NCBI GenBank assembly: GCA_047495785.1
Contig: JBLDXI010000001.1
Location: forward strand, 3,100,001 to 3,164,000
Length of the DNA: 64,000 nucleotides
Origin: Lepidodermella squamata
Lineage: Eukaryota; Gastrotricha
Direction of reading: 5' to 3'
Shown here: piece by piece, positions 53,381 through 64,000 of the stretch
Position numbering within the stretch: position 1 is the stretch's first letter
Layout of the letters: each line of letters opens with the position of its first letter
The notes under the pieces: model-generated
The model's input: the letters and a program-made list of their open reading frames with translations, nothing else
Told to the model about the DNA's origin: nothing
The model's database searches: none
Position numbers and translations under genes: made by a program

Positions 53381-56185
53381 ATGATAATAGGTGTATTCGC
53401 AACTTTTGTCGTAGTTGTTTCAAACGCCAGTGTTACCTTGGCGCAAAATGACCAGATTCGTCGAAAAGAGGGTACAGTCGCTATGCTGGCTCTCATACCG
53501 CAAAATGACGATATCTATGGACCGGTATGTCGCGAGGCGATTCAACTCGTAATCGACAAGATCAACCGAGCGACAAATGTCCTACCCGGCCTCCATATCG
53601 AAATAGAATACGGCAATGATCAGTGCGATGCAAATGTTGGGGTGAGCGAATTCTTTCGGCTAACCCGTCTGAAGAGAAGACCAAGTGCTGTTTTGATCGG
53701 ATCCACATGTGACAGCGTTTGCGAATCAGTCGGAGTGCTGCCGCAACTATTCTCGATGATTGAGGTTGCCACTGGATGTACCACGCCAACTATCTCACCC
53801 GGGCCGCTTTATTATTCATTCCACCGAGTTGCCACGCGGCAAGATCTGATATCGCTAGTTCGAATCTGGTTCATAAAGCTAATGAAATGGCGATATGTTA
53901 CAGTTGCAGCTGAATCCAGCGATTTAACCATGCAAGACGCTCTCAAATTCATTACTTCCTTTCACATTCATCTTGATAACATATTTACTGACCATTCTGA
54001 AATATACAACCCTGATGATACAGCTAGTGTGGTTGAACGATTGATGATGGCCGACTCACGTGTCATCCTACTGAACTGCGGCCCAGCAACTTGCCATGAA
54101 TTTTTATGCCAGGCCTTCAAAGTCAAACTCTACGGCCCTGATGTTGTTTTCATCCTCAACAACTGGATCACAATTGATGTCAACAACTCGTTCACGGACT
54201 GCAGACCTCAGGATTTAGCTGAAGTAGTAGAAGGTGCATTGTTCATGGGGTCCATTACCGAAGACCCTGACGTATTCACCACCTTGGGCTACAACCTATC
54301 TACATTTGACCAGGAACTTATTCAGAGACTGAATGGCAGTAACAAATGGCATGCTGCTTGGGTCAGCCGAACGCTATGCCACGATGCTGCTTTATTCGGC
54401 GCCCACGTTCTTCAACAAGCTAACTGGGACATGATGAGAGAAAATCGATCGCTTGTATGGGACTTTTCTGTGGAGGATCCTAGTTTTCTGCCTTTCATCA
54501 TGTCCGCTGCTAAAAAAGTTAACGTGACTGGGCTGAGGGGTCTTCTAAATTTGAGCCCATCTTACAAGCAGGAAATGCTGACAACTATGGAGGTTGTTCA
54601 GGTTCAAAACGGGACGAAACAACGGGTATTCCTGTACTATCCTAATAATGATCGAGACCCGAAAGTTATCGCGCCTTTGAAATGGAGAACGTCGGATGGG
54701 AAGGCCCCTTCAGACTGTTGTACCTTTCCCACAGTGCGAAGTCAGACTACAACACCGAGACCTACTACACCTGATCCGCCTGGTCCGAAGAATAAGACTG
54801 CGACAGTCTTCATGCTTGCAATGGTCCCTCAGGATTTGACTACTAACGGGCCTGTTTGTCGGGAGGCGATGCAGCTAGTCATCGATAAGATCAACACGAA
54901 TCCTGACATACTCCCCGGGCATAAAATCGACATCGTTTACGGGAATGACCAGTGTGATTCGCTTACTGGGGTTAGTGAGTTGATGCGTTTGACCCGTCTT
55001 AATCGTCCGGCGAGTGCTGTGCTGATTGGACCAACTTGCGATAATGTCTGCGAATCGGTCGAAGTTCTGCCTCACATGTTTTCAATGATTGAAGTAGCTG
55101 CTGGATGTGGAACTCCGAAGATTTCACCCGGGCCGCTTCGCTACTTCTCCTTTTACCGAGTTACAGCTCCGCAAGATCTGATCGCCCGTGTTCGATTTTG
55201 GTTCCTCAGCCGGATGAAGTGGCGTAGGGTTGTAGTGGTCTCGGAAATACAAGAAAACCTACAACGTGATACTGTCAACTTTGTCAGAGCAGCATCATGG
55301 GAAGGCGTTGAGATCTTATCGGTTGAGTTCTACTCCTCAGACCCTGCGCCTGCCGTCAATAAACTCAAAGCTTCTGATCTAGCTGGTGTAGTTATTCTGA
55401 ATTGCGGACCAGCTACATGCGCCAACTTCTTCTGCGAGGCCTTCAAAGCGAAATTGTATGGCAATGTGGTATTCATACTGAATAACTGGGTTAACCTTGA
55501 CTTCAATAAATCAAGAACTGATTGCCGATCTCAAGATCTAGAGAACGTCATCGAGGGGACACTATTTATGGGAAATATTAAGGAGGACCCTGAAGTCACG
55601 ACGTCTCTCGGTTACAATCTGACAGGCTTCGACCAGGAACTTGGTCGTCGGCTTAATGGCAGTACGAAATGGCAATCTTGGGGAAACAGGACATTATGCC
55701 ACGATGCAGCTTTGTTTGGAGCGAACGTCTTACACTACGCTGAAATCGGCATGCGACGCGCTAATCGGAACATAGCGAATTTTTCGCCAAAAGATCCAAG
55801 AGTTTTGCCATTTATTATGGACGCGGCGAAACGGGTAAACACAGTTGGCTTGCGTGGTCTTCTTCAAGTGAGCCCGAATTACACGCAGGAAATTCTCCCA
55901 ACAATGGAAGTTGCTCAGATGCAGAACGGTAGTGTGACTCGGGTTTTCTTATACTACCCAAATGGAGATCGGGAGCCTAAAGTTCTTGCGCCTCTGATGG
56001 TGACGTGGGCCGATCCATTTCCTCTGAATATGTCCACACCGCCTACCCCTAAAACTACGCCTAGAACAACAACTACCCAAGCACCTACCACAATTGATCC
56101 AACAGCCCCGAGGAACAAGTCTCTAACTGTTACTGTTACTGTTACTGTTTTTATTGTGGCATTTTTTTCAACATTTAGCAATTAG
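53381..56185 (+). CDS. Two-domain ANF-receptor-type protein with hydrophobic C-terminus
   Basis: A single frame of 934 residues. Signal peptide like that of the 37.3 kb gene (MIIGVFATFVVVVSNASVTL), ANF-type domain 1 (~30-430), a shorter Thr/Pro linker, domain 2 (~470-880), a second linker (TPRTTTTQAPTTIDPTAPRN), then the protein ends where a third domain should begin. A TTACTG repeat (56124-56149) encodes alternating Thr-Val and leads into FIVAFFSTFSN. That tail might be a membrane or GPI-type anchor signal, or only a truncation product. Domain 2 is almost identical to domain 2 of the other gene, while domain 1 has diverged more. No kinase or cyclase follows. Confidence 0.82.
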   Translation: MIIGVFATFVVVVSNASVTLAQNDQIRRKEGTVAMLALIPQNDDIYGPVCREAIQLVIDKINRATNVLPGLHIEIEYGNDQCDANVGVSEFFRLTRLKRRPSAVLIGSTCDSVCESVGVLPQLFSMIEVATGCTTPTISPGPLYYSFHRVATRQDLISLVRIWFIKLMKWRYVTVAAESSDLTMQDALKFITSFHIHLDNIFTDHSEIYNPDDTASVVERLMMADSRVILLNCGPATCHEFLCQAFKVKLYGPDVVFILNNWITIDVNNSFTDCRPQDLAEVVEGALFMGSITEDPDVFTTLGYNLSTFDQELIQRLNGSNKWHAAWVSRTLCHDAALFGAHVLQQANWDMMRENRSLVWDFSVEDPSFLPFIMSAAKKVNVTGLRGLLNLSPSYKQEMLTTMEVVQVQNGTKQRVFLYYPNNDRDPKVIAPLKWRTSDGKAPSDCCTFPTVRSQTTTPRPTTPDPPGPKNKTATVFMLAMVPQDLTTNGPVCREAMQLVIDKINTNPDILPGHKIDIVYGNDQCDSLTGVSELMRLTRLNRPASAVLIGPTCDNVCESVEVLPHMFSMIEVAAGCGTPKISPGPLRYFSFYRVTAPQDLIARVRFWFLSRMKWRRVVVVSEIQENLQRDTVNFVRAASWEGVEILSVEFYSSDPAPAVNKLKASDLAGVVILNCGPATCANFFCEAFKAKLYGNVVFILNNWVNLDFNKSRTDCRSQDLENVIEGTLFMGNIKEDPEVTTSLGYNLTGFDQELGRRLNGSTKWQSWGNRTLCHDAALFGANVLHYAEIGMRRANRNIANFSPKDPRVLPFIMDAAKRVNTVGLRGLLQVSPNYTQEILPTMEVAQMQNGSVTRVFLYYPNGDREPKVLAPLMVTWADPFPLNMSTPPTPKTTPRTTTTQAPTTIDPTAPRNKSLTVTVTVTVFIVAFFSTFSN

Positions 56186-57589
56186 TAAGGCGCCCCACCA
56201 CAGATCTAGCGTATTTTCGCAGATCATCAGCATTTTTCTTTACATAATTAATGAATACGTTGTGCGCACTGGTAATAATAGAAGAAGTAGGTGGTTCCAA
56301 GCGCCGCGAACGCGTCTCACGAAAGAATATTGAAAGTTCATTTTCCTGAACTTTTTCATTACAATAGCATGTGCTGGCAGTCGAGCGTTTTTCGGATATT
56401 TCGAAGAAGTTCGAAAACTCGGCATCAATTAAATTGTGGTAAAGCAGATCAAGCGCCGCATTTCAAGGGTAAACATTCCCAGTTTCTCCAGCCTCTCCTC
56501 ATAGGAAGCGCCTTCAATCGGTGTGTAATACGCGCTACGATATAATGGTGCGCCCACAAACTAACTTCGGAGAGGGTGACTTCGGAGACCGAACTTGAAA
56601 CTTCGGAACACTCAAGCGAAATTTCGGTGACGTTATCAGTGGCAATTTCCGCGCGCGCGCGCGGCATGAGTCGTTCGAAGTTTCTATTGTTTGCGCGCCG
56701 AAGATTTCGAGTGCGCGCTCAAACTAGAGAAGGGACCGCACGGTAGAAACACATTTTTTTCAATTTCACTTTAATTCTCAAAATTCCTAAATAATAAGAT
56801 GCGAAATGCGACGACGATAACAAAAAGCTAAATTTCGACGCGAAATTCACCATTTTTCAGAATATATCAAAAACTAAATACAGGGTGTTTCAGAACTCAC
56901 GCACTATGAATAACCTGCGGCAAATGCGCGCGCTCTCCTTACCCGCGCACTGTTTACAGTTATATTAGCATAGATGCGCGTATACGAGCGTGTACGCGCG
57001 TGTATACTAGCCTATACAATATGCGTACACATGAATGTACAGCACACATAATAGCACATAATAGGCGAAAACCTTCGAGCCTCGATAAATTTGAGCTAAA
57101 TTTCATTAAGTATCTTTTTTAGTTCGAGGATGATGTCGTGTTTTTCTGAAAAATGCTGATTGAATGGGCTTTGAAGCTGAAGGTTTCGAAACAATTTCTC
57201 AATTTCTGTGGCTGGATATTTCAGAAACTAATACTTTCTGAGAAAATTCTGATTTGGCTTGATGTTGAATTTGTCGATAAATCGTTGAGAAAAAATGACG
57301 TAGTTTAAACCACTGGCGAATTTTCTACATCGAGTAAGGACAGAAAATCGAGGTTTGCAGTTCATTACGCGGAATTAAGGTAGCAGTTTGATTTCGTGAA
57401 AAACTATGCGAAATTTCCACGAAATTAATGCCATGACTACTAGGACAAAATGATGAAGGATAAAGAAAAAAAATTCGTGGCTGGAATTCTTAAAAGATTC
57501 TGAAGACCCCAGAAACAGTGAGAAACAGAAAGCGTTTTCCAGCCTTCAGTCTCCGAAAAACCGAGGATGGTAATTGCGTTTTTTCATAT
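56186..57589. other. Intergenic region
   Basis: No gene supported. CAGGGTGTTTCAGAACTC at about 56881 resembles the end of a mariner-type element. A CG/TA-rich stretch at about 56920-57020 contains repeated TACGCG/GTATAC phrases. Confidence 0.35.
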
Positions 57590-58205
57590 CATTAAACAGC
57601 CCAAGGGCTGCTCTACACGGTTGGTCAGAAGCGTCGAAAGTCTAACCACGAGAATCGCATAGGGACGCAAGTCAAATTTCACAAAAAGGGTCGTGAAGAG
57701 GCCGTTTTTGGTGAAAACGGGTTAACTTTGCGACCCTCCCTCTAGAAAACCCGTGGATGGAATTTTATTATCTTGGCATCGTTAGATAGCCTGATAGCTA
57801 CTCTACAAGGCTGGTCGTAAGCGCCGAAAGTCTATCCACGGAAATTGCGAGGGGACCCAAGTCAAATGTCGCGATAGAGAGGCTGCAATTTGGGCCAACT
57901 TGGCGACGTTTCTTCTCAACTCTCAACAACCCGTCGATAAATTTTTGATTTCTTGATATCGTTAGGTAGCCCAAGATGTGCTCTACAAAGCTGGTCCAAA
58001 CCGCCGAAATTCTTACCACGGGAATCACAAAGGGGCGCAAGTCAAATGTCGCAGTAAGGCCGCTTTTGGCTGAAATCGGATAAACTCAACGGCCCTCTAT
58101 CTTGAAAACACGTGAACGGAGTTGTTATTTCTTGGCATCGTTAGATAGCCTAAAACCTAATCCACAAGGCTGGTTGGAAGCGCCGAAAGTCTATCGTGGG
58201 ATTGC
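57590..58205. repeat. Tandem repeat of ~180-190 bp units
   Basis: Diverged units aligned on the phrase CTCTACAAGGCTGGTC..AAGC and GCCGAAAGTCTA, at about 57615, 57805, 57985 and 58163 (spacing 179-190 bp). About 3.3 copies, also sharing GCAAGTCAAATGTCGC and CTTGGCATCGTTAGATAGCC. Confidence 0.75.
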
Positions 58206-59354
58206 TTTCATTAGAGTGAATACAAATTAATTTAAATTTTTGAAGTCAAACCAGCTGATTACAACCCACTAGTTGAAATAATTTGCATAATATCTGTTTT
58301 GCAAATTCGAAATTAACTAATAGCCGCATTGAGAAACTGTCCGCTTTGAGATTTTCTTCATCGGTCAAACGGCTTCCTAGATATTTTGCAAGAGGACGGC
58401 TTAATTCTTAGCAATATTCCCATTTCTGACTGCAGTAGCGTTACAGTATTATCGTGTTTGATGTGCGTATGGCGCATATATCCGCTTGCATGCAATATAA
58501 AACGTATAACGCCATAACTGCACATTGTGTACGCATTACATTTCGTACACTCATGGCGGTGGTTGCGCTAACGATACTAGGAGTTACTAATATCGCCCAG
58601 CGGTTAGGAGCAGACTGGATGGAATGTCAACTGTCCTGGGCGAAAAGTTTTTACTACTTTTGTGACTTTTCTACATGAGATTCACCGTGGAAAGAACCAT
58701 TTGCTTAGTTCCCATCTGTAGAGCGTTTCCAGTGCTGTCCAACGATACCAAGGTATCAAAAATCCACCCAGTGGTTACAAGCCGTTGATGGACCGAATGT
58801 CACCCGGTTGAGAGAAAAATTGCATATCGTGCATATCGTAGTATCGCCATTCTAAGACATTTTAAATTATAAATCATATTATGTGCGAGCGAATCGAGCT
58901 TAAATTTATTGCGGAATTATCCGCTGGGGAGACTCTAAAAAATTGATTCAAATCAAATTTTCCGCATGTGGTCTATCCTGTAGAGCAGGTCTTGAACTGT
59001 TTAATGCAGTGGTTTTCAAATCAAGCCGCATACGGCCGGCGAGGCCCACTTTGGCGGCCGGCAGGGTCTGCCTATCTCTTGCATTGCGTGCGGCCGGTCG
59101 AAGGCAATAGTCTGGGATATCACAAAATGAGTGCAAATTTCGAGCAAAATTCCACTTATCCGGATGAAAAATAGCCACGATTTTCAGAAAAATGTCTAGC
59201 TGCGCTCACTTCAAAATCTTCCAATTCTTTTCGGTTGGAATTCGACAATTTAGAGAGAGATACCGATTTATTGGTGGTCTGCGTTACATAATTCTTAGTA
59301 ACATTGCCTTTAAGACACAGAGATATGAATTAATTTCAGTATAGGTGATATTTC
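58206..59354. other. Intergenic region left of the R2-like element
   Basis: No gene. CAGTGGTTTTCAAATCAAGC at about 59009 is a hAT-like terminal motif next to a GGCCGGC-rich stretch; a similar inverted motif lies near 62555-62567, but flanks do not match as target duplications. Confidence 0.35.
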
Positions 59355-61547
59355 TTAATAATAAGTATTGGTTATTAATGTTGGTTGGAATATAGATTGT
59401 GGTGAAGAATTCGAATACTGTCTTTGAGGGCCTGTGAAGCGATATCGATGGCTGTGCCGGCGCTGATTCCATAATCGCGCAGAAGTTTTAAGTTTTACGG
59501 CTTCTGTTGTCAGGGATCCGCGGGCACCGATATATAGTCCATGTACTTCTATTGAATCTAGGTTGTATGCTTCGCAAATAAACTTGCTACACTGCTCGTA
59601 TATTGCGCGTTTTTCCGCATCGACCAATTCGAATTGGTTTTGCGAAGACTCGCATCTGATAGTTGGATCAATAATTATTCCTGTTCGGCTTCCTTTTCGG
59701 AGGGCTAGGACATCAAAGCGTCGAGAAGAGCCGTTGCTGGCTACACAATGTCCTTCCTCAGTGACATTATATCCCTGGCCGCGCAATTCGCTCGCTATTT
59801 TCTGGCGAATTTTGTTATGTCTCGAAGTGATTAGCAACGAGTTGTAGGGGCAGGCGCCAAGGACGTGAGCAAGAGATTCAATCTCAGCGCCGCATCGACG
59901 ACACTGGTTTCCGTCCTGACTGACACCTGGTACCCCTCTAACCGGAGCCGTGTTTGTAGACATTTTGATCGCCATGGTCCATTCAGCAACGCTTAGCCCA
60001 TTTCTCCGAAAAACCCAATTGTTTGTTTTGGGCACGCATTTGAACTGGGCAACTCCTCTCCCTTTTTGATCCAAGCTGCACCATGTTTCAAATTCTCGCA
60101 GTCGAAGAGCGCTACGTATAATTTTAGCATTCGGAGGAAGATTTTTCTCCGGGTCGAATCGATCATCGTTTTCCAATTCCTCATCCAGATTCTGATCAAG
60201 CTCATCATTTTTAAGGTCAACATCAAGTTTCGCTAGACATTCTTCCATTTCCTTCTCAAGGTTTCTGCAGGCCAGTACCAGGGGTTCGCCGTTAACTAAC
60301 AATTTTCTACAAATATTATATATTTGAAGATAAGCTTCCCAAGTAGCTTTCGGAAGGCCAAGACCATGATGTTTACGAGCAGCATAGAAGAAGCTAGTGG
60401 GCGTGCTTGTAGGCAAACCGACGCATTCTTTAACGACGCTACGCATAATGACGTCAACGGATTCCAAAAATGTTTTCCTGATCGCTTTAATTGGCGCCGT
60501 TTGAAACGGATAAATAAGCTTTGGCCAGATGAACTGAGTCAAAATAGTCAGTTTTTGGTCTGCTAGTAATAGGTTCGAATTTGCTAGCAGTTCTAGTTGT
60601 TCCTTCAGTTCAGAGAAGACGGCTGCTTCGTCGAACACAATTTCATCATGGAAGGTGACGCCAAGATACTTGATCGTTTCATCGTTTTTGATTGCCGGAA
60701 TGGAATCTCCGTTGCTTAAAATCAAAGGATCGCAAGATAAAACACCATTTTCCACGATAATCGCTGCGCATTTCTTTACGTTAACTTCCAAGCCTATTTG
60801 AGAGAAGAGGTTTCGAGCCATTTCGACGAGTGTTGCAGCGGAATCACGACTATTTCCTACTGGGGTTGTGTCGTCTGCAAAGCCGAGCACTGAAACGTTT
60901 GCTAGTTCTGATGAAAGCTTAAATAAGCCATAGGCATCAGCTACTTCTTTTTCTGACAATTCACGAAGGACAAAATCGATACAAAGGTTGAAGATGGTTG
61001 GTGAGATTGGCGAGCCTTGCATAACTCCTCTTTGAAATGAGATTTTAGAAGTTTTGTGACCATTTGCCTCGATCTGAGTGGAATTATGATTAATTAGCTC
61101 CAGAATCATTTCACGCAGGTTGCTTGGTATCGGTAATGTTTCCAGAGTGCGCTGAATGTGCTCAAAGCCAATGTTGTCAAAGGCTTTTGCCAAATCCAGA
61201 AAGGTTACAACGCATGTAGACTTTTCTGCCTTCGCTTTTCTTAGACAACCGGAAACAATCGACGAGTTTATATGTGTACCGGCGCATGATGTAAATCCAC
61301 GCTGGTTAGACGAAAAACTTACGTATTCTCGTAGTCGTCGATCAAGCATTCGTTCGAAAACCCTTCGAACAAGTGAGGTTATCGTAATTGGACGGCAGTT
61401 GTTTGGGTCACCCAAATCTCCAGATTTGTCGATCAACACTGTTCTTGCTAATTTGAGGCTCCTCGGAAGCATTTTCCTTTTCAGCATGGTGTTGTATATA
61501 ATGCACTCAACACGGACTTGCAAATTTCGGGTATACCGAGCCCAGTT
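59355..61547 (-). mobile_element. R2-like non-LTR retrotransposon with CCHC finger and restriction-like endonuclease, 5'-truncated
   Basis: An open frame of ~730 codons (from a stop at 61548-61550 to 59355). The reverse transcriptase starts close to its N-terminus: GDPNNCRPITITSLVRRVFE, TFLDLAKAFDNIG, GVMQGSPISPTIFN, VLGFADDTTPVGN (catalytic FADD), IKYLGVTFHDE. An acidic linker follows, then a CCHC finger C-x2-C-x8-H-x4-C (RRCGAEIESLAHVLGAC) and an endonuclease core (RRFDVLALRKG, IIIDPTIRCE) as in R2/NeSL-type elements. The N-terminal DNA-binding fingers are missing. No stops inside the frame, so insertion is recent. Confidence 0.85.
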
Positions 61548-62981
61548 TCAGCAGTCACGCGTTCTCGCATTCTCGAAGCTCGAAGCTCGAAGTGCTCGAA
61601 GCTACGTAAGTGGTCTGCTGGCCCTTTCTGTCCGCGAAACCTTGGTTTTTAAGTAAAAATTATTATTCTTATTATCAATAACAAAAGTTGACGTTTCCCG
61701 AGTTGACGTTTCCAATATTCTAGGGGAATTCCCAAATTAAAAATTAAAAAAATGCACGATTTTAAGGTCAATAATTTCCAATAATGACCAATAATGATGT
61801 TTATTTTGACAAGCTCGAAGCTACATTTTTTCCTAGAACTATCAAAGTTGAACTAAGCCATATTTATATATTCAATAAAGTGAAAATCAATAACGCGACA
61901 ACGTTTGAAGGTGCTACGGTTTATTAAGCAAACATACACTGGTTAGCTTTATTGGAAAAATGATTTATTATTCTCAATAGAAATCGTAAAAGCACCCGAA
62001 GCAGCGTGAAATCATTGATTGAAACTATTTTCACAAGATGCATCCGCGTGATTTTTTCAAACGACAAAAGCCATACTTTGCCGTTTTCAGCTCAATTTTT
62101 CTGTTCGCTATTCTTAATCTTGTAATATGGGGCAACAACCATTCGCCGTATCTAATTAATTTCATCGTCGCCAACTTCAATCCGAACTTTATTTTTCAGC
62201 AATAAATAACAAATAATGATATCATACCTGAGCTATTCCACAGCCGTTTTTTGGCGTCTAATTATGCATCATCCGGATGTTTTCGGACCTTCTTGTGGCC
62301 GAACTATTTTCTTGCCTCACTCTCAATTTTGGCATAATTGCATTGAATTTTGGCCGATGCAAGGCATTGCATTTCCACTTACGAGTAAATGAACCCTCAA
62401 GCCCTAATTTAATATCCAATGTTCCCTATAAACTCCAAAACTCCGGTAAGGTCCTATTTTATCATTACAAGCGGCCGGTTGAGGGTTCAAGAGGCAAAGC
62501 AGCCGGAAAGGTCGCCAGCCGACCGCCGTTTTTAGCCGGAAGCGAAAATAGCTTGAAAACCACTGGCCACTGGTCTAATGATTCCAAGAAATCAAAACTC
62601 CACCAGGAGTGTTAAGCATACGGCGGACCAATGTCACCCGGTTTGCGGGGAAATGGTCAGTTCACATCACACGTCGACAATGGGTGCGTTTCTTTATCTC
62701 AATTTTATTTCATTTTTTTAAATAAAATGAAAATAAAATGGTCGTTTCATCGATATTCATTGTTTATAAATTTTTTGTGTTTTCACGTTTCTATTCATCA
62801 TTTTATTTTATAAAAGAGCGTAAATAAAGCACGCGTTTCATCGGAAAAATCATTTTTTTCAGCTCAAGGAAAAACAGGGGGGTGAGCTGATTTGGTCTTA
62901 TTTCACGCTTGACTTCTGAGGCTTTTCTGCGGAAAAAAGCTCAATTTTATATCGTCCTATATAACATTGCGCTAGTAAAAG
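61548..62981. other. AT-rich intergenic region
   Basis: No gene supported. It contains GGCCGG-rich repeat sequence with an end GCTTGAAAACCACTGG near 62552 and AT-rich ATTTTATTT runs near 62700-62820. Confidence 0.35.
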
Positions 62982-63688
62982 AGTTCAGCAGAACTTGGTT
63001 CTTTCTGGCAATGTTTGAGCAGTGACACTTCAGCAACTGCCACTATAGCAGTTGTGTTATTCAGCAATACAACTATAGAGCCCACGTCATTTCAGTTGAG
63101 GTCATAAAAGCTAAGGACATCTGCTCCGTGTGGAGCGTTGTTTCGAAAATAACATGAAACCAGCGAAATATCAGCAGATGCCAATTTAGCAGATAATTAT
63201 AATATAATTATGCATTGAAGTGGAAATTAGCATCAAACTTAATTTCGCTCTGCGACATTTGCCCCATCGACATTTGCGCCCAAGGCAACTGAAACAAAAA
63301 TAGTGTGAAACTACATTCGCGCTGGCGACAACTGAGCTAATTATAAATTAAATATTAATTAGTGGTGAACCTTGGCTATGGCGAGCGGAACTAGCATGCC
63401 CAGCTCCACCTCTATAGCTTTTTGAAGGTCCAATATATTTCAATAATAATAACAATAATAAAAATGAATTTAACTGAGTTGTCGTTGGCTCGAATGTCTG
63501 GCTAAGTTGTCGCTTGGCTCAGCGCAGTTGGCGCAACGATATTAGAGCCTTTAATTCGACGAATGTGGAAAACTTCTACTGCCCAAATATATTATTACAA
63601 ATCTTTTGCGGAAGTGGCAGTTGCTGAAGTGTCGCCTGCTCAATCGGCAATGCTGAGGTGAAGTCGTTGAACTACGTTCTACTGAACT
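62982..63688. mobile_element. Foldback element with long inverted ends
   Basis: GTTCAGCAGAAC (62983-62994) mirrors GTTCTACTGAAC (63676-63687); further in, GACACTTCAGCAACTGCCAC (from about 63023) mirrors 63612-63633. About 706 bp with no coding frame. Target duplication not clear. Confidence 0.65.
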
Positions 63689-64000
63689 TTCCTAAAATCT
63701 ATAATGTTTCGATGGGACGAATTTAAGATCGGCGCTTCCCCGGACGCTCTCATGCTCCTATGGGCTTAGGGCAATCACGTTCATACGTTCAAACTACGCT
63801 CAAAACATTCATTTTTTTCATTTCTTTATCAGTGCGTAGTTTATAAACAGCACGTGTCGTTTCATTCACATTTTCTTTTCCAAAATCATGAAAAAAATGT
63901 GATAAAGAAATGACGTTTTATTTTATAAAATAAAATGGAAAAAATCGAATAAAGAAATGATCAGTGTTCCGAGTGCGGGGGGTACGGGGGTGGCGCGTAC
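63689..64000. other. Right edge, no gene seen
   Basis: AT-rich, with TTCATTTCTTTATCA (about 63818) and its inverted form GATAAAGAAATGA (about 63901), probably the ends of another small palindromic repeat. Confidence 0.35.

Noticed and set aside
59007-62568. A 3.5 kb hAT transposon bounded by CAGTGGTTTTCAA ends
   Set aside because: The ends are inverted, but the 8 bp flanks differ and the interior is an R2-like retroelement, so two separate MITE ends are more likely.
1-64000. CRISPR array or bacterial operon structure
   Set aside because: No spaced identical repeats of the right form; genes have spliceosomal introns and metazoan domains.

Overview
The window looks like a piece of a small, compact animal nuclear genome. 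Genes are split by many short introns (mostly 47-60 bp) with GT...AG borders and 3' ends of the form TTTTCAG or TTTTTAG. The gene families are metazoan: EPS8, Cys-loop receptors, natriuretic-receptor-type ligand domains, an ankyrin protein. The splice-site style suggests a nematode or another small-intron invertebrate. I cannot name the species, and no rRNA or mitochondrial marker is present.

Layout. 1-0.72 kb: edge of an unrecognised minus-strand gene. 0.9-1.7 kb: two inverted-repeat elements. 2.05-3.83 kb: a two-exon gene with a possible permuted thiol-hydrolase motif pair. 5.81-15.57 kb: a 27-exon EPS8 homologue of about 2,019 residues in which the single SH3 of the family has become ten tandem SH3-like repeats, with a Lys/Ser-rich segment between repeats 7 and 8. 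16.3-28.05 kb: five Cys-loop ligand-gated channel genes. Three of them carry a new N-terminal Cys module, an EGF-like module and a Pro/Ser/Thr-rich stalk on symmetric phase-1 exons; the two genes between them are intronless and lack these modules. 29.2-30.2 kb: inverted repeats and a short-motif array. 30.6-32.0 kb: a tandem pair of small GIY-YIG proteins. 33.1-36.7 kb: an ankyrin-repeat gene and small Ser-rich ORFs.

37.3-42.7 kb: a secreted protein of about 1,764 residues with four tandem ANF-receptor-type ligand domains and no visible membrane, kinase or cyclase part. A two-domain relative lies at 53.4-56.2 kb on a copied segment that also carries a pseudogene scrap of the upstream gene. 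The 43-53 kb interval between them is rich in decayed elements: a TRM10-like fragment, an AT-hook/OTU/FLYWCH/MULE remnant split by a hAT-type MITE, and an RTE-like LINE split by another MITE. 56.2-64 kb holds a ~180 bp tandem repeat, an R2-like retroelement with CCHC finger and restriction-like endonuclease, and a foldback element.

Two clusters look most novel: the EGF-stalk Cys-loop receptors and the tandem ANF-domain secreted proteins. Both point to lineage-specific expansion of extracellular ligand-sensing modules. The ten-SH3 EPS8 is a third unusual architecture. All gene models were spliced by eye from frame continuity and splice consensus; no transcript data were available.
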